Assembly: GCA_947259175.1 (NCBI GenBank) | Contig: CAMYKW010000057.1 | Location: forward strand, 1 to 33,017 | Source: an uncultured Gammaproteobacteria bacterium | GTDB lineage: Bacteria; Pseudomonadota; Gammaproteobacteria; Arenicellales; JAANXG01 | Direction of reading: 5' to 3' | Length of the DNA stretch: 33,017 bases | Shown here: piece after piece, positions 15,884 to 23,940 of the stretch | How the letters are laid out: each line of letters opens with the position of its first letter | Numbering within the stretch: position 1 is the first letter of the stretch | Notes under the pieces: generated by a model | What the model was told of the DNA's origin: nothing | Seen by the model: only the letters and a program-made list of their open reading frames with translations | Database searches by the model: none | Position numbers and translations under genes: made by a program

Positions 15884-15897
15884 TTGATCTGGCTCAA
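15884..15897. promoter_or_regulatory. Candidate FNR/ANR box upstream of the octaheme operon
   Basis: TTGAT-CTGG-CTCAA matches 9 of 10 positions of the FNR-family consensus. It is centred about 51.5 bases upstream of the start predicted from the TATAAT, between the canonical -41.5 and -61.5 positions. Anaerobic activation of DUF302, the octaheme cytochrome, cytochrome b and the TlpA-like gene is the natural reading. Confidence 0.5.
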
Positions 15898-15922
15898 GTA
15901 ATTGCTCGTTAAACGCCGAAAA

Positions 15923-16690
15923 CTACGCCTCGGCGAACAGTGCCCTTCGCACCATGTTTGCACCGAGTAAAAACAACCCCCCGAGCACGACGTTGCGGAA
16001 CGCCGCGGCGGAAAGACGACTGGACAAGATATCCCCGATTTTCATGCCTATGAGTGCCGGCACCAGACAACCCATCGCGATGACGAAGCGCGTTAAGTCC
16101 AGGATGCCGAGCGTCCAATAGGAGCCGGCGACCAGCACGCCGGTGGCTACAAATAACATCGCCAAGGTGGTGAGAAACAGCTCCCGACTCAGATTCAGCC
16201 CGACCAGGTACATCACGAACAATGGACCGTTGGCGGTGATCAGTCCGCCCACCACTCCGGCAATCGTACCCACGCCCCATCCCGCGGGGCGCTCCCACCT
16301 GCGCGGGATTTCGAACCGGGGTACGTACACGGTCATCACCACAAATGCCATCACCAACACGCCCAAGATCAATCCCAGCACGACTTCATCCGCGGATCGC
16401 ACCAGAAACGCCCCGCAAAGCGCACCGGCCGAAAGACCGACAATCATCGGCCAGAATCGGTTGAACGTTCGGTATGCGAATCCGGTTTGCAGAAATTGCG
16501 CGATGTTGGTGAACACCATGGTCGCGGCATTAATCGCCAATGCCAGCTCAATGGGTAAGAAATAAGGCAGTATCGATATCGTTACCAACGGCAGCCCGAA
16601 TCCCATCGCGCCCTTGATGATCCCGCCTAATAAAAACGCGATGGTCAGCCCGAACGCCTCCCAGTTTCCCATGCCAAGTGTCGCTTCCAT
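15923..16690 (-). CDS. TauE/SafE family anion exporter
   Basis: A 255-residue inner-membrane protein with about eight hydrophobic segments. The repeated TauE/SafE topology is visible: first 'FLLGGIIKGAMGFGLPLVTISIL' and, after the central loop, 'GTIAGVVGGLITANGPLFVMYLVGLNL', each with the Gly-rich half-helix typical of the family. Members export sulfite, sulfoacetate or related anions, or take up sulfur compounds. In a window with sulfite dehydrogenase and a tetrathionate reductase family protein, a sulfur oxyanion is a sensible guess, not a demonstrated one. It lies upstream of the DUF302 gene on the same strand, but that gene has its own promoter-like region. Starts at 16690 or 16672 are both possible; neither has a good ribosome-binding site. 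Confidence 0.9.
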   Translation of the reverse strand: MEATLGMGNWEAFGLTIAFLLGGIIKGAMGFGLPLVTISILPYFLPIELALAINAATMVFTNIAQFLQTGFAYRTFNRFWPMIVGLSAGALCGAFLVRSADEVVLGLILGVLVMAFVVMTVYVPRFEIPRRWERPAGWGVGTIAGVVGGLITANGPLFVMYLVGLNLSRELFLTTLAMLFVATGVLVAGSYWTLGILDLTRFVIAMGCLVPALIGMKIGDILSSRLSAAAFRNVVLGGLFLLGANMVRRALFAEA

Positions 16691-17279
16691 CTACGAGATT
16701 GAGCGATGTTTGCGGCCGATCGACGATCCATCAAGGTTGGACGCAGCGATAAGTCCGCGAAATCCGCTCATGGTATCCGCGCCGATTTCAATCCATGATC
16801 CTTGATCCCGGACTAGGCATCGCATACCCGAATACACATGGAGCGCCGACACACCATATCCCCATCTGGGCCTTGGCCGCTGAATGCGATTTGTCAAGAG
16901 TTTCTTTGGCATAAATCACGCGCCGTTTCGTGACAATTACGTTATACTTAATTACCAAGTGTTGCCCTTGGCGCATCGAACCTAAACTATCTGTTCAAGG
17001 GTACCGGAACGACGGCGGTGTTGTGCACGTCCGGATTGATCGGAAAGCCTGAAGCGCTGCGGAGGTACCCACTTGGAACTCGTGTGATTTTGGTTCACGA
17101 TACGCGGGCAACACTTTTTTTTCGTGACGCCCGAGTAGTCCAGGCGTGATAATAAAACAAGTCGCGACGCGCCCTCCGTATCCGCTACCTTGCACCTCGT
17201 CTCGTGCATCCGACGACTCCGGGATTATCTCGCCGGCAATCCGCTGCAACACCGAATTCGTCGATCACCAACGCAGCAG
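16691..17279. other. Long intergenic region upstream of TauE/SafE gene
   Basis: Almost 590 bases without a supported gene; the short open frames here show no recognisable domain. On the minus strand a TTGACA hexamer (about 16890-16900) could be a -35 for the TauE/SafE gene, but no good -10 follows at 16-18 bases. The last part lies downstream of the cytochrome c gene stop, and no clear terminator stem with T-run is visible. Confidence 0.4.
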
Positions 17280-17804
17280 CTACCGCGCCTGCTTATCGAA
17301 GCGCTGCTCGTATTTTTCGTTTCGCTCCGCCCACAGGGCGTAGATCTCGTCCGGCCACAGCGACAACAGATAATCGATGATGTTGGAGATTTCGGATTCG
17401 GTCAGCGTGGCGCCGAACGACGGCATCACCCGCCCGCCGTTCTTTATGGTATTGGCCAATTGCCGGCGGGGATGATGCCAGGTGTGTGCGCTGCCATCCA
17501 ACGGCGGTGGCGGAAAGTTACCGGTGGCGTCGCGCCGTTGCCAATTGACAACCCCTTCGGCGCGGGGACCATGACATCGCGCGCAGTTTCTCGCATAAAG
17601 CTTCGCACCGTTCATTACCATCGAGAAGTCGCCGGGTCTTGATGGTGCGCTGTTTGCTTCATCGGCCAGGCGCTCATCGGCGGCACGTTGCAATTCATCG
17701 ACGGCGCGCTGCTGAGCCGCAGTTCCCGATGCGGATCCATCCGACTTGGCGTCGAAGAACGTGATCGACAGGATCATCAAGAAAAAAGGGAGAACTATTT
17801 TCAT
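17280..17804 (-). CDS. Exported class I cytochrome c (single haem)
   Basis: A protein of about 174 residues with a signal peptide from the ATG at 17804 ('MKIVLPFFLMILSITFF'). A charged helical spacer and a cytochrome c domain follow. The CARCH haem site is at residues 74-78, preceded by 'GAKLYARN', and the axial Met is in 'GGRVMPSFGATLTESEISNIIDYLLSLW' (Met127). The C-terminal ~20 residues are highly charged. The longer open frame up to 17930 lacks a leader and runs into the L,D-transpeptidase gene end, so it is not used. It would be a periplasmic electron carrier, perhaps for the octaheme or another reductase or oxidase (inference). It lies 79 bases downstream of the L,D-transpeptidase gene on the same strand. 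Confidence 0.88.
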   Translation of the reverse strand: MKIVLPFFLMILSITFFDAKSDGSASGTAAQQRAVDELQRAADERLADEANSAPSRPGDFSMVMNGAKLYARNCARCHGPRAEGVVNWQRRDATGNFPPPPLDGSAHTWHHPRRQLANTIKNGGRVMPSFGATLTESEISNIIDYLLSLWPDEIYALWAERNEKYEQRFDKQAR

Positions 17805-17883
17805 ATCAACGACGTTCCCTAGATCGCGCGGGAGTGAAGCACACGGATTTCGTATCGAAACATCCGCACCCTGCCCATGACGT

Positions 17884-19152
17884 TCAATTGGATTTGGTAA
17901 GCTTGGACCGCGCCGAGTAGGGTATTCCACGAAAGTGGATTGGCAGAAAACTGGCCTTTTTTTCGTAAACGATGCGCCACACGCCGTCGTCCTCTTGTCG
18001 CCAATACTGCCGTTTCCGCGACTGGGTGCTGAAATTACTGCTGCGGTAATCCTGGGCGAAGGAAACGACGATCAAATTCGGCTCCCCGGGATATTGAAAG
18101 ACGCTGATTTCGTCGAGCCCCACATTGATAAACGACTTTTGTTTCGCCACGCGGCGCTTGTGCCGGGTCCACCGCGCGTAATCCATATTGCCGCTGCGAA
18201 ACGTCTTCGAATAGTGCCTGGCATAACGCTTGTCATCGCGGCTCTCCCAATCTTGCCGCCACCGTTCGAGCCGCGCCAGAAAATGCTCGCGCTTGCGGGT
18301 GATTTCTTGCGTGGACACCCAGTTCACCTGGTCGGCGATTATCACCGGCGTTGCGCCCGGATCCACGGTCTTCGATAACAACGCCATGTCCCTGTTGGGT
18401 AACGCCAGGCACCCATCACTGATGAACGGTGCACGGTTGTAGGTGCTCGACGGTACGCCGTGCAGCCAGATGCCGTAACCGGTACGTCCCAGCCGGCGGT
18501 CCCATTCGTTGGGGTAATTGATGGGTAACGCGGCGGACCCGTAGAAATCGGACAATCCCCCGGGGTCCAGCCGTGAAGTGACGAAATAGACACCCACCGG
18601 GCTGCGCTGATCGCCTTCTTTGACCTTCAACATCCCTTTCTTGCCCACCGAGACGTAGGAGTCCCCCGCCAACCGCAAGCGGTTACCTTCGTCGTTGGCG
18701 AAGACATGGAGCCGCGACATGGAGGCATCCACCACGATCACGTGACGTTGCTTGGGCGACAATTGGAGTAAATATTCGGGCCACATCCCCTGGTCCCAGA
18801 CCGGGTCTTGCCGTTCGTGGGCGACCCGCCTCCGCGCCTCGTCCAGTAGCGCACTGACGCTATTATTGGTGTGCGCAAATTCACCGCCGAAGGCGGCCAC
18901 CGGGCGCTCTTGCGCCATCAGTAGATCCGCATAAACCAGCTGCGCCAGTCGGAATTTTGGGTTGCTGTCCACCAAACGCTGCGCCTTCTCCAGCGCCGAT
19001 GGTAGCCGCGCGGCACGAACGTCGGTCAGGATTTCCAACAACGCCCTTTCGTTTTCATCGATCCGGGCGGTTTCACTGGAGACCGGGTCTTGTGCGGCGT
19101 GAACAGCCGGCAAGAGCAGAAGCGCCGCGGCTACCAGCCACACCGTCCTCAT
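17884..19152 (-). CDS. L,D-transpeptidase (YkuD) with Cds6-like C-terminal domain
   Basis: A protein of about 422 residues with a signal peptide ('VWLVAAALLLLPAVHA'). A helical N-terminal region of ~110 residues precedes a YkuD catalytic domain. The active site is seen as 'YGIWLHGVPSS' (His) and 'FISDGCLALPN' (catalytic Cys within SDGC, residues 254-257 counted from the ATG at 19179). The C-terminal ~130 residues ('WRQDWESRDDKRYARHYSK', 'INVGLDEISVFQYP') resemble the Cds6/SnoaL-like domain that follows YafK-type enzymes. The role is peptidoglycan cross-linking, anchoring or editing in the periplasm. An ATG at 19179 is also possible; the one at 19152 places the basic residue right before the hydrophobic leader. 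Neither has a clear ribosome-binding site. Confidence 0.9.
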   Translation of the reverse strand: MRTVWLVAAALLLLPAVHAAQDPVSSETARIDENERALLEILTDVRAARLPSALEKAQRLVDSNPKFRLAQLVYADLLMAQERPVAAFGGEFAHTNNSVSALLDEARRRVAHERQDPVWDQGMWPEYLLQLSPKQRHVIVVDASMSRLHVFANDEGNRLRLAGDSYVSVGKKGMLKVKEGDQRSPVGVYFVTSRLDPGGLSDFYGSAALPINYPNEWDRRLGRTGYGIWLHGVPSSTYNRAPFISDGCLALPNRDMALLSKTVDPGATPVIIADQVNWVSTQEITRKREHFLARLERWRQDWESRDDKRYARHYSKTFRSGNMDYARWTRHKRRVAKQKSFINVGLDEISVFQYPGEPNLIVVSFAQDYRSSNFSTQSRKRQYWRQEDDGVWRIVYEKKASFLPIHFRGIPYSARSKLTKSN

Positions 19153-19258
19153 TCGGTTAATTGTGTTTGGCGCTATCATTCGTGCTTGAACATGAAGTAT
19201 ACGTCAACGATGGGATCTCGCCGAATCCAGCCTCACGAGTAGGGGATTATATCCCGGT

Positions 19259-19987
19259 TTACTCACCGGTCTGCGCTTTTTGCACATAACCGATCAGCTC
19301 TTTCGCGGGTACATAGCCTCCGATGAGGGAACCGTCGTCCAGTATGATCGTCGGGGTCCCCCCTACGCCCACCAGTTGCCCCATCTGATAATGCTCAGCC
19401 ACCGGATTGTCGCAGCGTTTGGCTTCGATGCGCTTTCTGGCTTTCGCATCCGTCATGGCCTGCAACGGGTCGTCGGCGCACCACACCGACACCATCTCGT
19501 CATACACCGGCGAGGGAACACCGGCACGGGGGAAAGCAAGATACCTGACCTTGATTCCGGCCTCGTTGAGTTGTCCGACTTCATTGTGCAGCTTAGAGCA
19601 ATAGGGGCAAGTCACGTCGGTAAAAACGGTAATCGTGCTTGTAACCTTTTGCGGTGCAAACACGACCATACTGTCCTCCCCCAGGCCGTTCACGGCATCG
19701 AGACGCACCTCCTTACGCGCCTTTTCACTGACGTTTTCACCGCGTTCGACATCGATGACATCACCGCGGATGATATAGCGGCCATCCGCCGATACGTACA
19801 ACAACCGCGGTCCCACCGTGAATTGGTACAAGCCGGGAACCGGCGACGCGGATACATCGTTCGCGGAAAAGTCCGGGATCAGACGGTTCCCGGTCGCGAG
19901 CACCGCGTCGGGAATAGGATCACCCGCCGCTGCAACAACCAAGGGTATCAGCATTGCTGCGGCCGGTAACACTGACTTTCTAGACAT
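19259..19987 (-). CDS. dsbC: Thiol:disulfide interchange protein DsbC
   Basis: A periplasmic disulfide isomerase of about 242 residues. After the signal peptide comes the N-terminal cystatin-like dimerisation domain ('GLYQFTVGPRLLYVSADGRYIIRGDVIDVE'). A linker leads to the thioredoxin domain with the active site CPYC (residues 127-130), 'VGGTPTII' with cis-Pro, and a second Cys pair ('VWCADD', 'KRCDNP') as in DsbC. The ATG at 19987 has GGAGAAA about nine bases upstream; the further open codons to 20002 begin with TTG and are not needed. DsbC repairs wrong disulfides, which matters in cells producing multihaem cytochromes. It is 106 bases upstream of the L,D-transpeptidase gene on the same strand. 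Confidence 0.94.
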   Translation of the reverse strand: MSRKSVLPAAAMLIPLVVAAAGDPIPDAVLATGNRLIPDFSANDVSASPVPGLYQFTVGPRLLYVSADGRYIIRGDVIDVERGENVSEKARKEVRLDAVNGLGEDSMVVFAPQKVTSTITVFTDVTCPYCSKLHNEVGQLNEAGIKVRYLAFPRAGVPSPVYDEMVSVWCADDPLQAMTDAKARKRIEAKRCDNPVAEHYQMGQLVGVGGTPTIILDDGSLIGGYVPAKELIGYVQKAQTGE

Positions 19988-20407
19988 CACACATTTCTCC
20001 AAATCGACAATATTTACGGAAGCTCTGAATACTCCATCCCGGTATTATCAGTACGTCCATTTACCGGCGGAACCTGTGACAATGAGAGTTTCCTCGAGGT
20101 TCATAAGACCGCGGTCCGCGGGCGATCGCCATCGGTCCAGGCAAGAGACACTTTACCATGCGCGTTCGACATTTGCGGTAACCCGCTGGATTGCGCGACC
20201 TTACTGGCTACTCTCAGTTTCTCGCTGTGCCCTTGTTTGAACACATTTCCTAAATTAAGTTGCTCGCGGCTTTTGACTGACTCCAGCCAAGTGACTATCT
20301 CGGTATCGGCATCGATATGCCGGCTAGCCGTTGGGCTTCGTACCAGGTAACATCATCAGTGATATTTGTCGTCTGAAAAGACAATTAACCGCATCGGAGG
20401 TTAACTG
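19988..20407. other. Divergent intergenic region (dsbC / YHS gene)
   Basis: About 420 bases with no supported gene; holds the promoters of dsbC and of the YHS gene. It contains two adjacent palindromes (listed separately), and GTCT-GAAA-AGAC at 20371-20382, a short stem with a GNRA-type loop in the YHS leader. No clear -35/-10 pair was found. Confidence 0.4.
20307..20330. promoter_or_regulatory. Two abutting palindromes upstream of the YHS gene
   Basis: CGGCAT-CGAT-ATGCCG (20307-20322) is followed with a two-base overlap by the perfect palindrome CGGCTAGCCG (20321-20330), 78-100 bases before the YHS ATG. This is a reasonable operator position for a metal-responsive regulator, but no known motif is recognised. 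Confidence 0.3.
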
Positions 20408-20716
20408 ATGGACGGTCTTTTGTTTTTACTGGTACTAATCGGCGCCTCCTTCTTTGTAATGACCCGATTCGCAGGCGGATCGCACGCCGCGCGAGGCCAT
20501 CACGATAGATGCTGCGGTCACCCGGCATTACAGAAAAAAATTGACAAAGTCGATCCTGTTTGCGGCCAAGAGGTATCCGATAATGCGGATTACAGCAGGT
20601 CTTACGGCGACCAGACATATATTTTCTGCTCCCGGGAATGCCTTGATGATTTTGAAGCAGACCCGAAAAAATATATAAAAAGTAACGAAGGCGGAGACGC
20701 CAGCTTGGCGGCGTGA
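20408..20716 (+). CDS. Membrane-anchored YHS-domain mini-protein
   Basis: This 102-residue protein has one N-terminal membrane helix ('LLFLLVLIGASFFVMTRF'). A short His/Cys-rich stretch ('HHDRCCGH', residues 31-37) and a YHS/TRASH-like metal-binding domain follow: 'DPVCGQEV' (Cys52), 'YGDQTYIFCSRECLDDFEADPKKY' (Cys74, Cys78). YHS domains occur in copper/heavy-metal handling proteins and P-type ATPases and probably bind soft metals. GGAGG lies seven bases before the ATG. No metal transporter is next to it; it is a single-gene unit. Both the start and the domain call are firm; metal specificity is unknown. Confidence 0.9.
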   Translation: MDGLLFLLVLIGASFFVMTRFAGGSHAARGHHDRCCGHPALQKKIDKVDPVCGQEVSDNADYSRSYGDQTYIFCSRECLDDFEADPKKYIKSNEGGDASLAA

Positions 20717-21217
20717 GCATGGTTCAGTTTTTGTAAGATCGTCGATACGTCGCGTGGTTATTTAACGCTACTGAAGCTGGTTATTACGTGACGCCATGGA
20801 CAGCCCTCCTGGAATCCTGGTCTCAGCAAGGACGTTTCAACAGACCGGAGATAAGTTCGAATTCGAAAAAATCTGGAGAAGTCTCGATGCGCGGACTTGA
20901 AGCAGCGATAGCGGGGACGCTTGCAGCCCCGTTCTCCGTTACCCACCGATGAAAACACCGTGAGACAAGGCGTCCATCATCACACGGAATTGACGCTGAC
21001 TAGATTTTAATGGCGGAATTAGGCCTGTTAGTTATCCGCCCTTTGCTCGTGATAGACAGCAATGACCTGGGGGTTGACTGGCTCGGTGTTGCTGCGAGGG
21101 CGTGGAAAATCCTGTAGAGTCGACGCCGAGTTTACCGCAACATCCCGCCGGCACTGCCTCGAGTTGAGCGTTTGGGACTGGCTCTGATTTGACCTCATTG
21201 GGAACCGTTGAAATACC
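20717..21217. other. Intergenic region, no gene seen
   Basis: About 500 bases between the YHS gene and the chaN-like gene. Short open frames on both strands show no domain, leader or composition typical of genes. A T-run follows the YHS stop (about 20726) but without a convincing adjacent stem. The region lies beside a broken gene and may be degraded sequence. Confidence 0.4.
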
Positions 21218-22475
21218 ATGACATCGTCGTTGAAATACCAGTTTTACTTTGTGGTCCTTTTGGGCCTCAGCACCGTAGTGGCCGCGTGCACACTGGTTTC
21301 AAAACCACTACCCGCGTCATCCCCGCATTCACACGCCGTTGCCGAGGCCGACCATGCGTGTCCGGACACCAGAGGCTGGTTCGACCCGGCCACCGGCGTC
21401 GCCATAGAATCCCCCGCGTTGATCGAATCGCTCGCCCGGCAGTCGGTAGTATTGCTTGGAGAGAGCCATCCCAGCGTCGAGGACCACCGTTGGCAACTGC
21501 ACACCCTGGCCGCCCTGTACGGACGCAATCCCGACATGGCCATCGGCTTCGAAATGTTTCCGCGATCGGTGCAACCGGCGCTGGACCGGTGGATCGCTGG
21601 AGAGCTCGACGAACGGTCGTTCCTGGCGGCGGCGAAGTGGGATCAGGTGTGGGGTTATGATGCGAAGCTTTATCTGCCCATATTTCATTTCGCGCGGCAA
21701 AACCGCATCCCGATGTTCGCCATCAATGTGCAGCGCAGCCTGATTGCGCGGGTCGGCGAGGAGGGATGGGCCGATATCCCGACGGCCGAGCGCGAGGGCG
21801 TATCCGACCCCGCGCCGGTCAGTGACGGGTACCGGCACCGGCTCGCCCATGTCTGCGGGGGAATCGTCCACGGATGATTCGGAACAGGAACTCTACAGCA
21901 AGATCCTAGAGGATCCCGCCTTCCAACGTTTCGTGGAAGCCCAATCGACCTGGGACCGGGCCATGGCAGAGGGCCTGACGGCCGGATTGCAGGCAACCGG
22001 AGCCACGCTCGCGGTCGGCATCATGGGCAGCGGTCACGTCGCCTACGGCCACGGGGTGGCCCACCAGCTGGCGGCATTGGGTGTCAACGACGTAGCGAAC
22101 GCGCTCACGGTTTCGCCCGCCCATGGTTGCTCGGAGATACGCGCCGGCGTCGCCGACGCGGTATTTATATTGCCCGAGAGCACCGTGCGCAAACCCGACC
22201 ATCCAATGTTGGGTGTCCACATCAAGGGCTCCGATGACGGCGTGCTGATTGAGCGTGTAATTCCGGACAGCGTTGCCGCAGCAGCGGGTCTCAAGCAGGG
22301 CGATGTGATCGTCAGCGCGGCCGGGAGTTACGTCAACAAAACTTCCGAGCTGGGACGCATCATCCGGCGGCAGGCGCCCGGAACCTGGTTGCTACCGCCG
22401 ACAACGCTTCGCAGAACAACAAGCTTTCCGGCCTCAACACACCCAGCCGCAAACCTTGAATGCGGAAAGTCATAA
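21218..22475 (+). pseudogene. ChaN-family lipoprotein with PDZ domain, frameshifted
   Basis: The first part (21218 to ~21850) encodes a lipoprotein leader with lipobox VAAC (Cys24). The ChaN/haem-binding-uptake domain follows: 'VVLLGESHPSVEDHRWQLHTLAAL', 'AIGFEMFPRSVQPALDRW', 'NIPMFAINV'-like and 'EREGVSDPAP'. It then stops at 21877. The rest of the domain continues in the next frame from about 21850 ('FQRFVEAQSTWDRAMAEGL', 'VGIMGSGHVAYGHGVAHQL') and is followed by a PDZ domain ('GVLIERVIPDSVAAAAGLKQGDVIVSAAG'). A single extra base, most likely in the GGGGG run near 21855-21861, explains the break. The last ~20 codons after 'RRQAPGTWL' also fit poorly, so a second shift near 22385 is possible. 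ChaN-type lipoproteins are linked to iron/haem uptake. This may be true decay or a homopolymer sequencing error. Confidence 0.85.
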
Positions 22476-22478
22476 CGA

Positions 22479-22781
22479 TCATGTGCCTTCCCGCCACGAA
22501 GCCAGGTATGCCTTCTGCGCGGCGCTCAATTGATCGACATCAATGCCCATCGCCGTCAGCTTGAGGTTGGCGACTTCCTGGTCCACCGCCGACGGCACTC
22601 CGTACACGGCATTCGCTAATTGGTCGTAATGGGCGGCCAGGTACGCGGCGCACAGCGCCTGGTTCGCAAAACTCATGTCTATCACCGCCGCCGGGTGGCC
22701 CTCCGCGGCAGCGAGATTGACCAATCTGCCCTCAGCCAACAAGCGGATTCGCCGCCCATCAGCCAGTTTATATTCGTCGAC
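22479..22781 (-). pseudogene. C-terminal remnant of S-adenosylhomocysteine hydrolase (ahcY)
   Basis: About 100 codons read the end of adenosylhomocysteinase: 'VDEYKLADGRRIRLLAEG', 'RLVNLAAAEGHPAAVIDMSF', 'VPSAVDQEVANLKLTAMGID' and the terminal 'YLASWREGT'. This is the compact archaeal/thermophile-type C-terminus. The catalytic and NAD-binding parts (over 300 residues) are absent. Upstream of about 22781 the frame reads unrelated Arg/His/Ser-rich sequence and runs into the divergent CheR-like gene. It is therefore a 5'-truncated gene left after a deletion or rearrangement; a functional copy is expected elsewhere. The frame remains open to 22916, but nothing before 22781 is homologous. Confidence 0.85.
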
Positions 22782-22839
22782 GTGAATTGCTCCGGCGGCA
22801 AGTGACGAACTCGGAGTAGATGACCGTGCGTGTTGATGA

Positions 22840-23670
22840 ATGAGGGACTGTGACTGCATCCGCCTGCTGCAGTGGGCACTTCCGCGCATGCGCATGCGGT
22901 GGCGCGGCTTCCGCAAGGTACGCGGTCAGGTCTGCAAGCGCATCCAGCGGCGCATGGGCGCGCTGTCGATTCAGGATGTAGACGACTACCGCGCCTATCT
23001 CGTACAACACGCGACCGAGTGGACGCTGTTGCGTGATCTGTGCCGGGTGACCATCTCCCGGTTCTGGCGGGATAAAGCGGCGTATTGCACGCTGCAGAAA
23101 GAAGTCCTGCCCACCCTGGCGCGGCAAGTGATTCAACGCGGCGATGACAGCTTGCATGTGTGGAGTGCCGGCTGCGCATGCGGCGAGGAGCCGTACTCGG
23201 TCGCACTGGCATGGCAACTGGCACTGCGTAACCGGTTTCCGTCGCTCACGTTGCAGGTGCTCGCCACCGATATTGATCGTGATGTCCTGGCGCGTGCCAA
23301 ACGCGCCTGCTACGGTCATGGCAGCCTCAAAGACCTGCCGACCGGCTGGCGCAACATGGCTTTTTCGCGGACCAATGACGCTTATTGTCTCCACCAGCGA
23401 TTCATCCTGCCGGTCACCTTCCGCCGGCACGATGTGCGCGACCCGCCGCCCGGGAAGCGGTTTGACCTGATAATCTGTCGCAACCTGGTGTTCACTTACT
23501 TTGACCACAAGCAGCAGCGTGCGGTGATCGGCCATTTCGTCAACGCGCTGGCGGGCGGCGGCGCGGTGATGCTCGGCACCCACGAACAACCACCCGCCGA
23601 TGACCGGCGGCTGACGGCTTGGCCGGCGTCACCGGGCTTCTTTGCGCTGCGGGGAACCCAGCGCGGGTAA
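22840..23670 (+). CDS. CheR-family SAM-dependent methyltransferase
   Basis: A 276-residue cytoplasmic protein. The N-terminal helical part ('LLQWALPRMRMRWRGFRKVRGQVCKRIQRRM', 'ITISRFWRD'-like) matches the CheR N-domain. The Rossmann domain has motif I 'VWSAGCACGEEPYSVAL', the adenine-ribose acidic motif 'VLATDIDRDVLARAK' and 'FDLIICRNLVFTYFD'. CheR enzymes methylate glutamates of chemoreceptors. No chemoreceptor, cheB or cheA is nearby and there is no C-terminal TPR, so the substrate is open; this looks like a stand-alone CheR-like branch. Earlier in-frame starts are cut off by stops, and no strong ribosome-binding site precedes the ATG. It begins only about 60 bases from the break point of the ahcY remnant, so its 5' region may have been altered. 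Confidence 0.87.
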   Translation: MRDCDCIRLLQWALPRMRMRWRGFRKVRGQVCKRIQRRMGALSIQDVDDYRAYLVQHATEWTLLRDLCRVTISRFWRDKAAYCTLQKEVLPTLARQVIQRGDDSLHVWSAGCACGEEPYSVALAWQLALRNRFPSLTLQVLATDIDRDVLARAKRACYGHGSLKDLPTGWRNMAFSRTNDAYCLHQRFILPVTFRRHDVRDPPPGKRFDLIICRNLVFTYFDHKQQRAVIGHFVNALAGGGAVMLGTHEQPPADDRRLTAWPASPGFFALRGTQRG

Positions 23671-23940
23671 CAACAAACGAATTCTTGATTCCGAGCAAGG
23701 ACTTCGGGGCTGTCACCGGTTTAAATAGGCGGCGCGGCCGGGGGTCGTTGCGCGCTGAGTCCGTAGCGGATGTTCGACCTGGTGCGGCCGGTTGCAGCGA
23801 TGTTGAACCAAAGGATCGGATAACAGTCGACGTCCCGGTGGCTGAAATTCGGCGGTGGCTCATGAGATAATGACTAACCACAGATCATCACAACCCGACC
23901 CAAGTCCAAAGCGTATCATTGTGTTGAATGAGAGCCGCCG

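Noticed and set aside
20758-20958. Short minus-strand frame in the gap after the YHS gene
   Set aside because: No ribosome-binding site, leader or recognisable content.
22768-23589. Minus-strand frame opposite the CheR-like gene, continuous with the ahcY remnant area
   Set aside because: No SAH hydrolase or other similarity beyond 22781; it is the shadow of the CheR motifs.
23685-23698. TTGAT-TCCG-AGCAA, a weaker FNR-like site upstream of the cupredoxin gene
   Set aside because: The mismatch falls in the critical TCAA core, and the site is about 240 bases from the gene without a good -10 at the right spacing.
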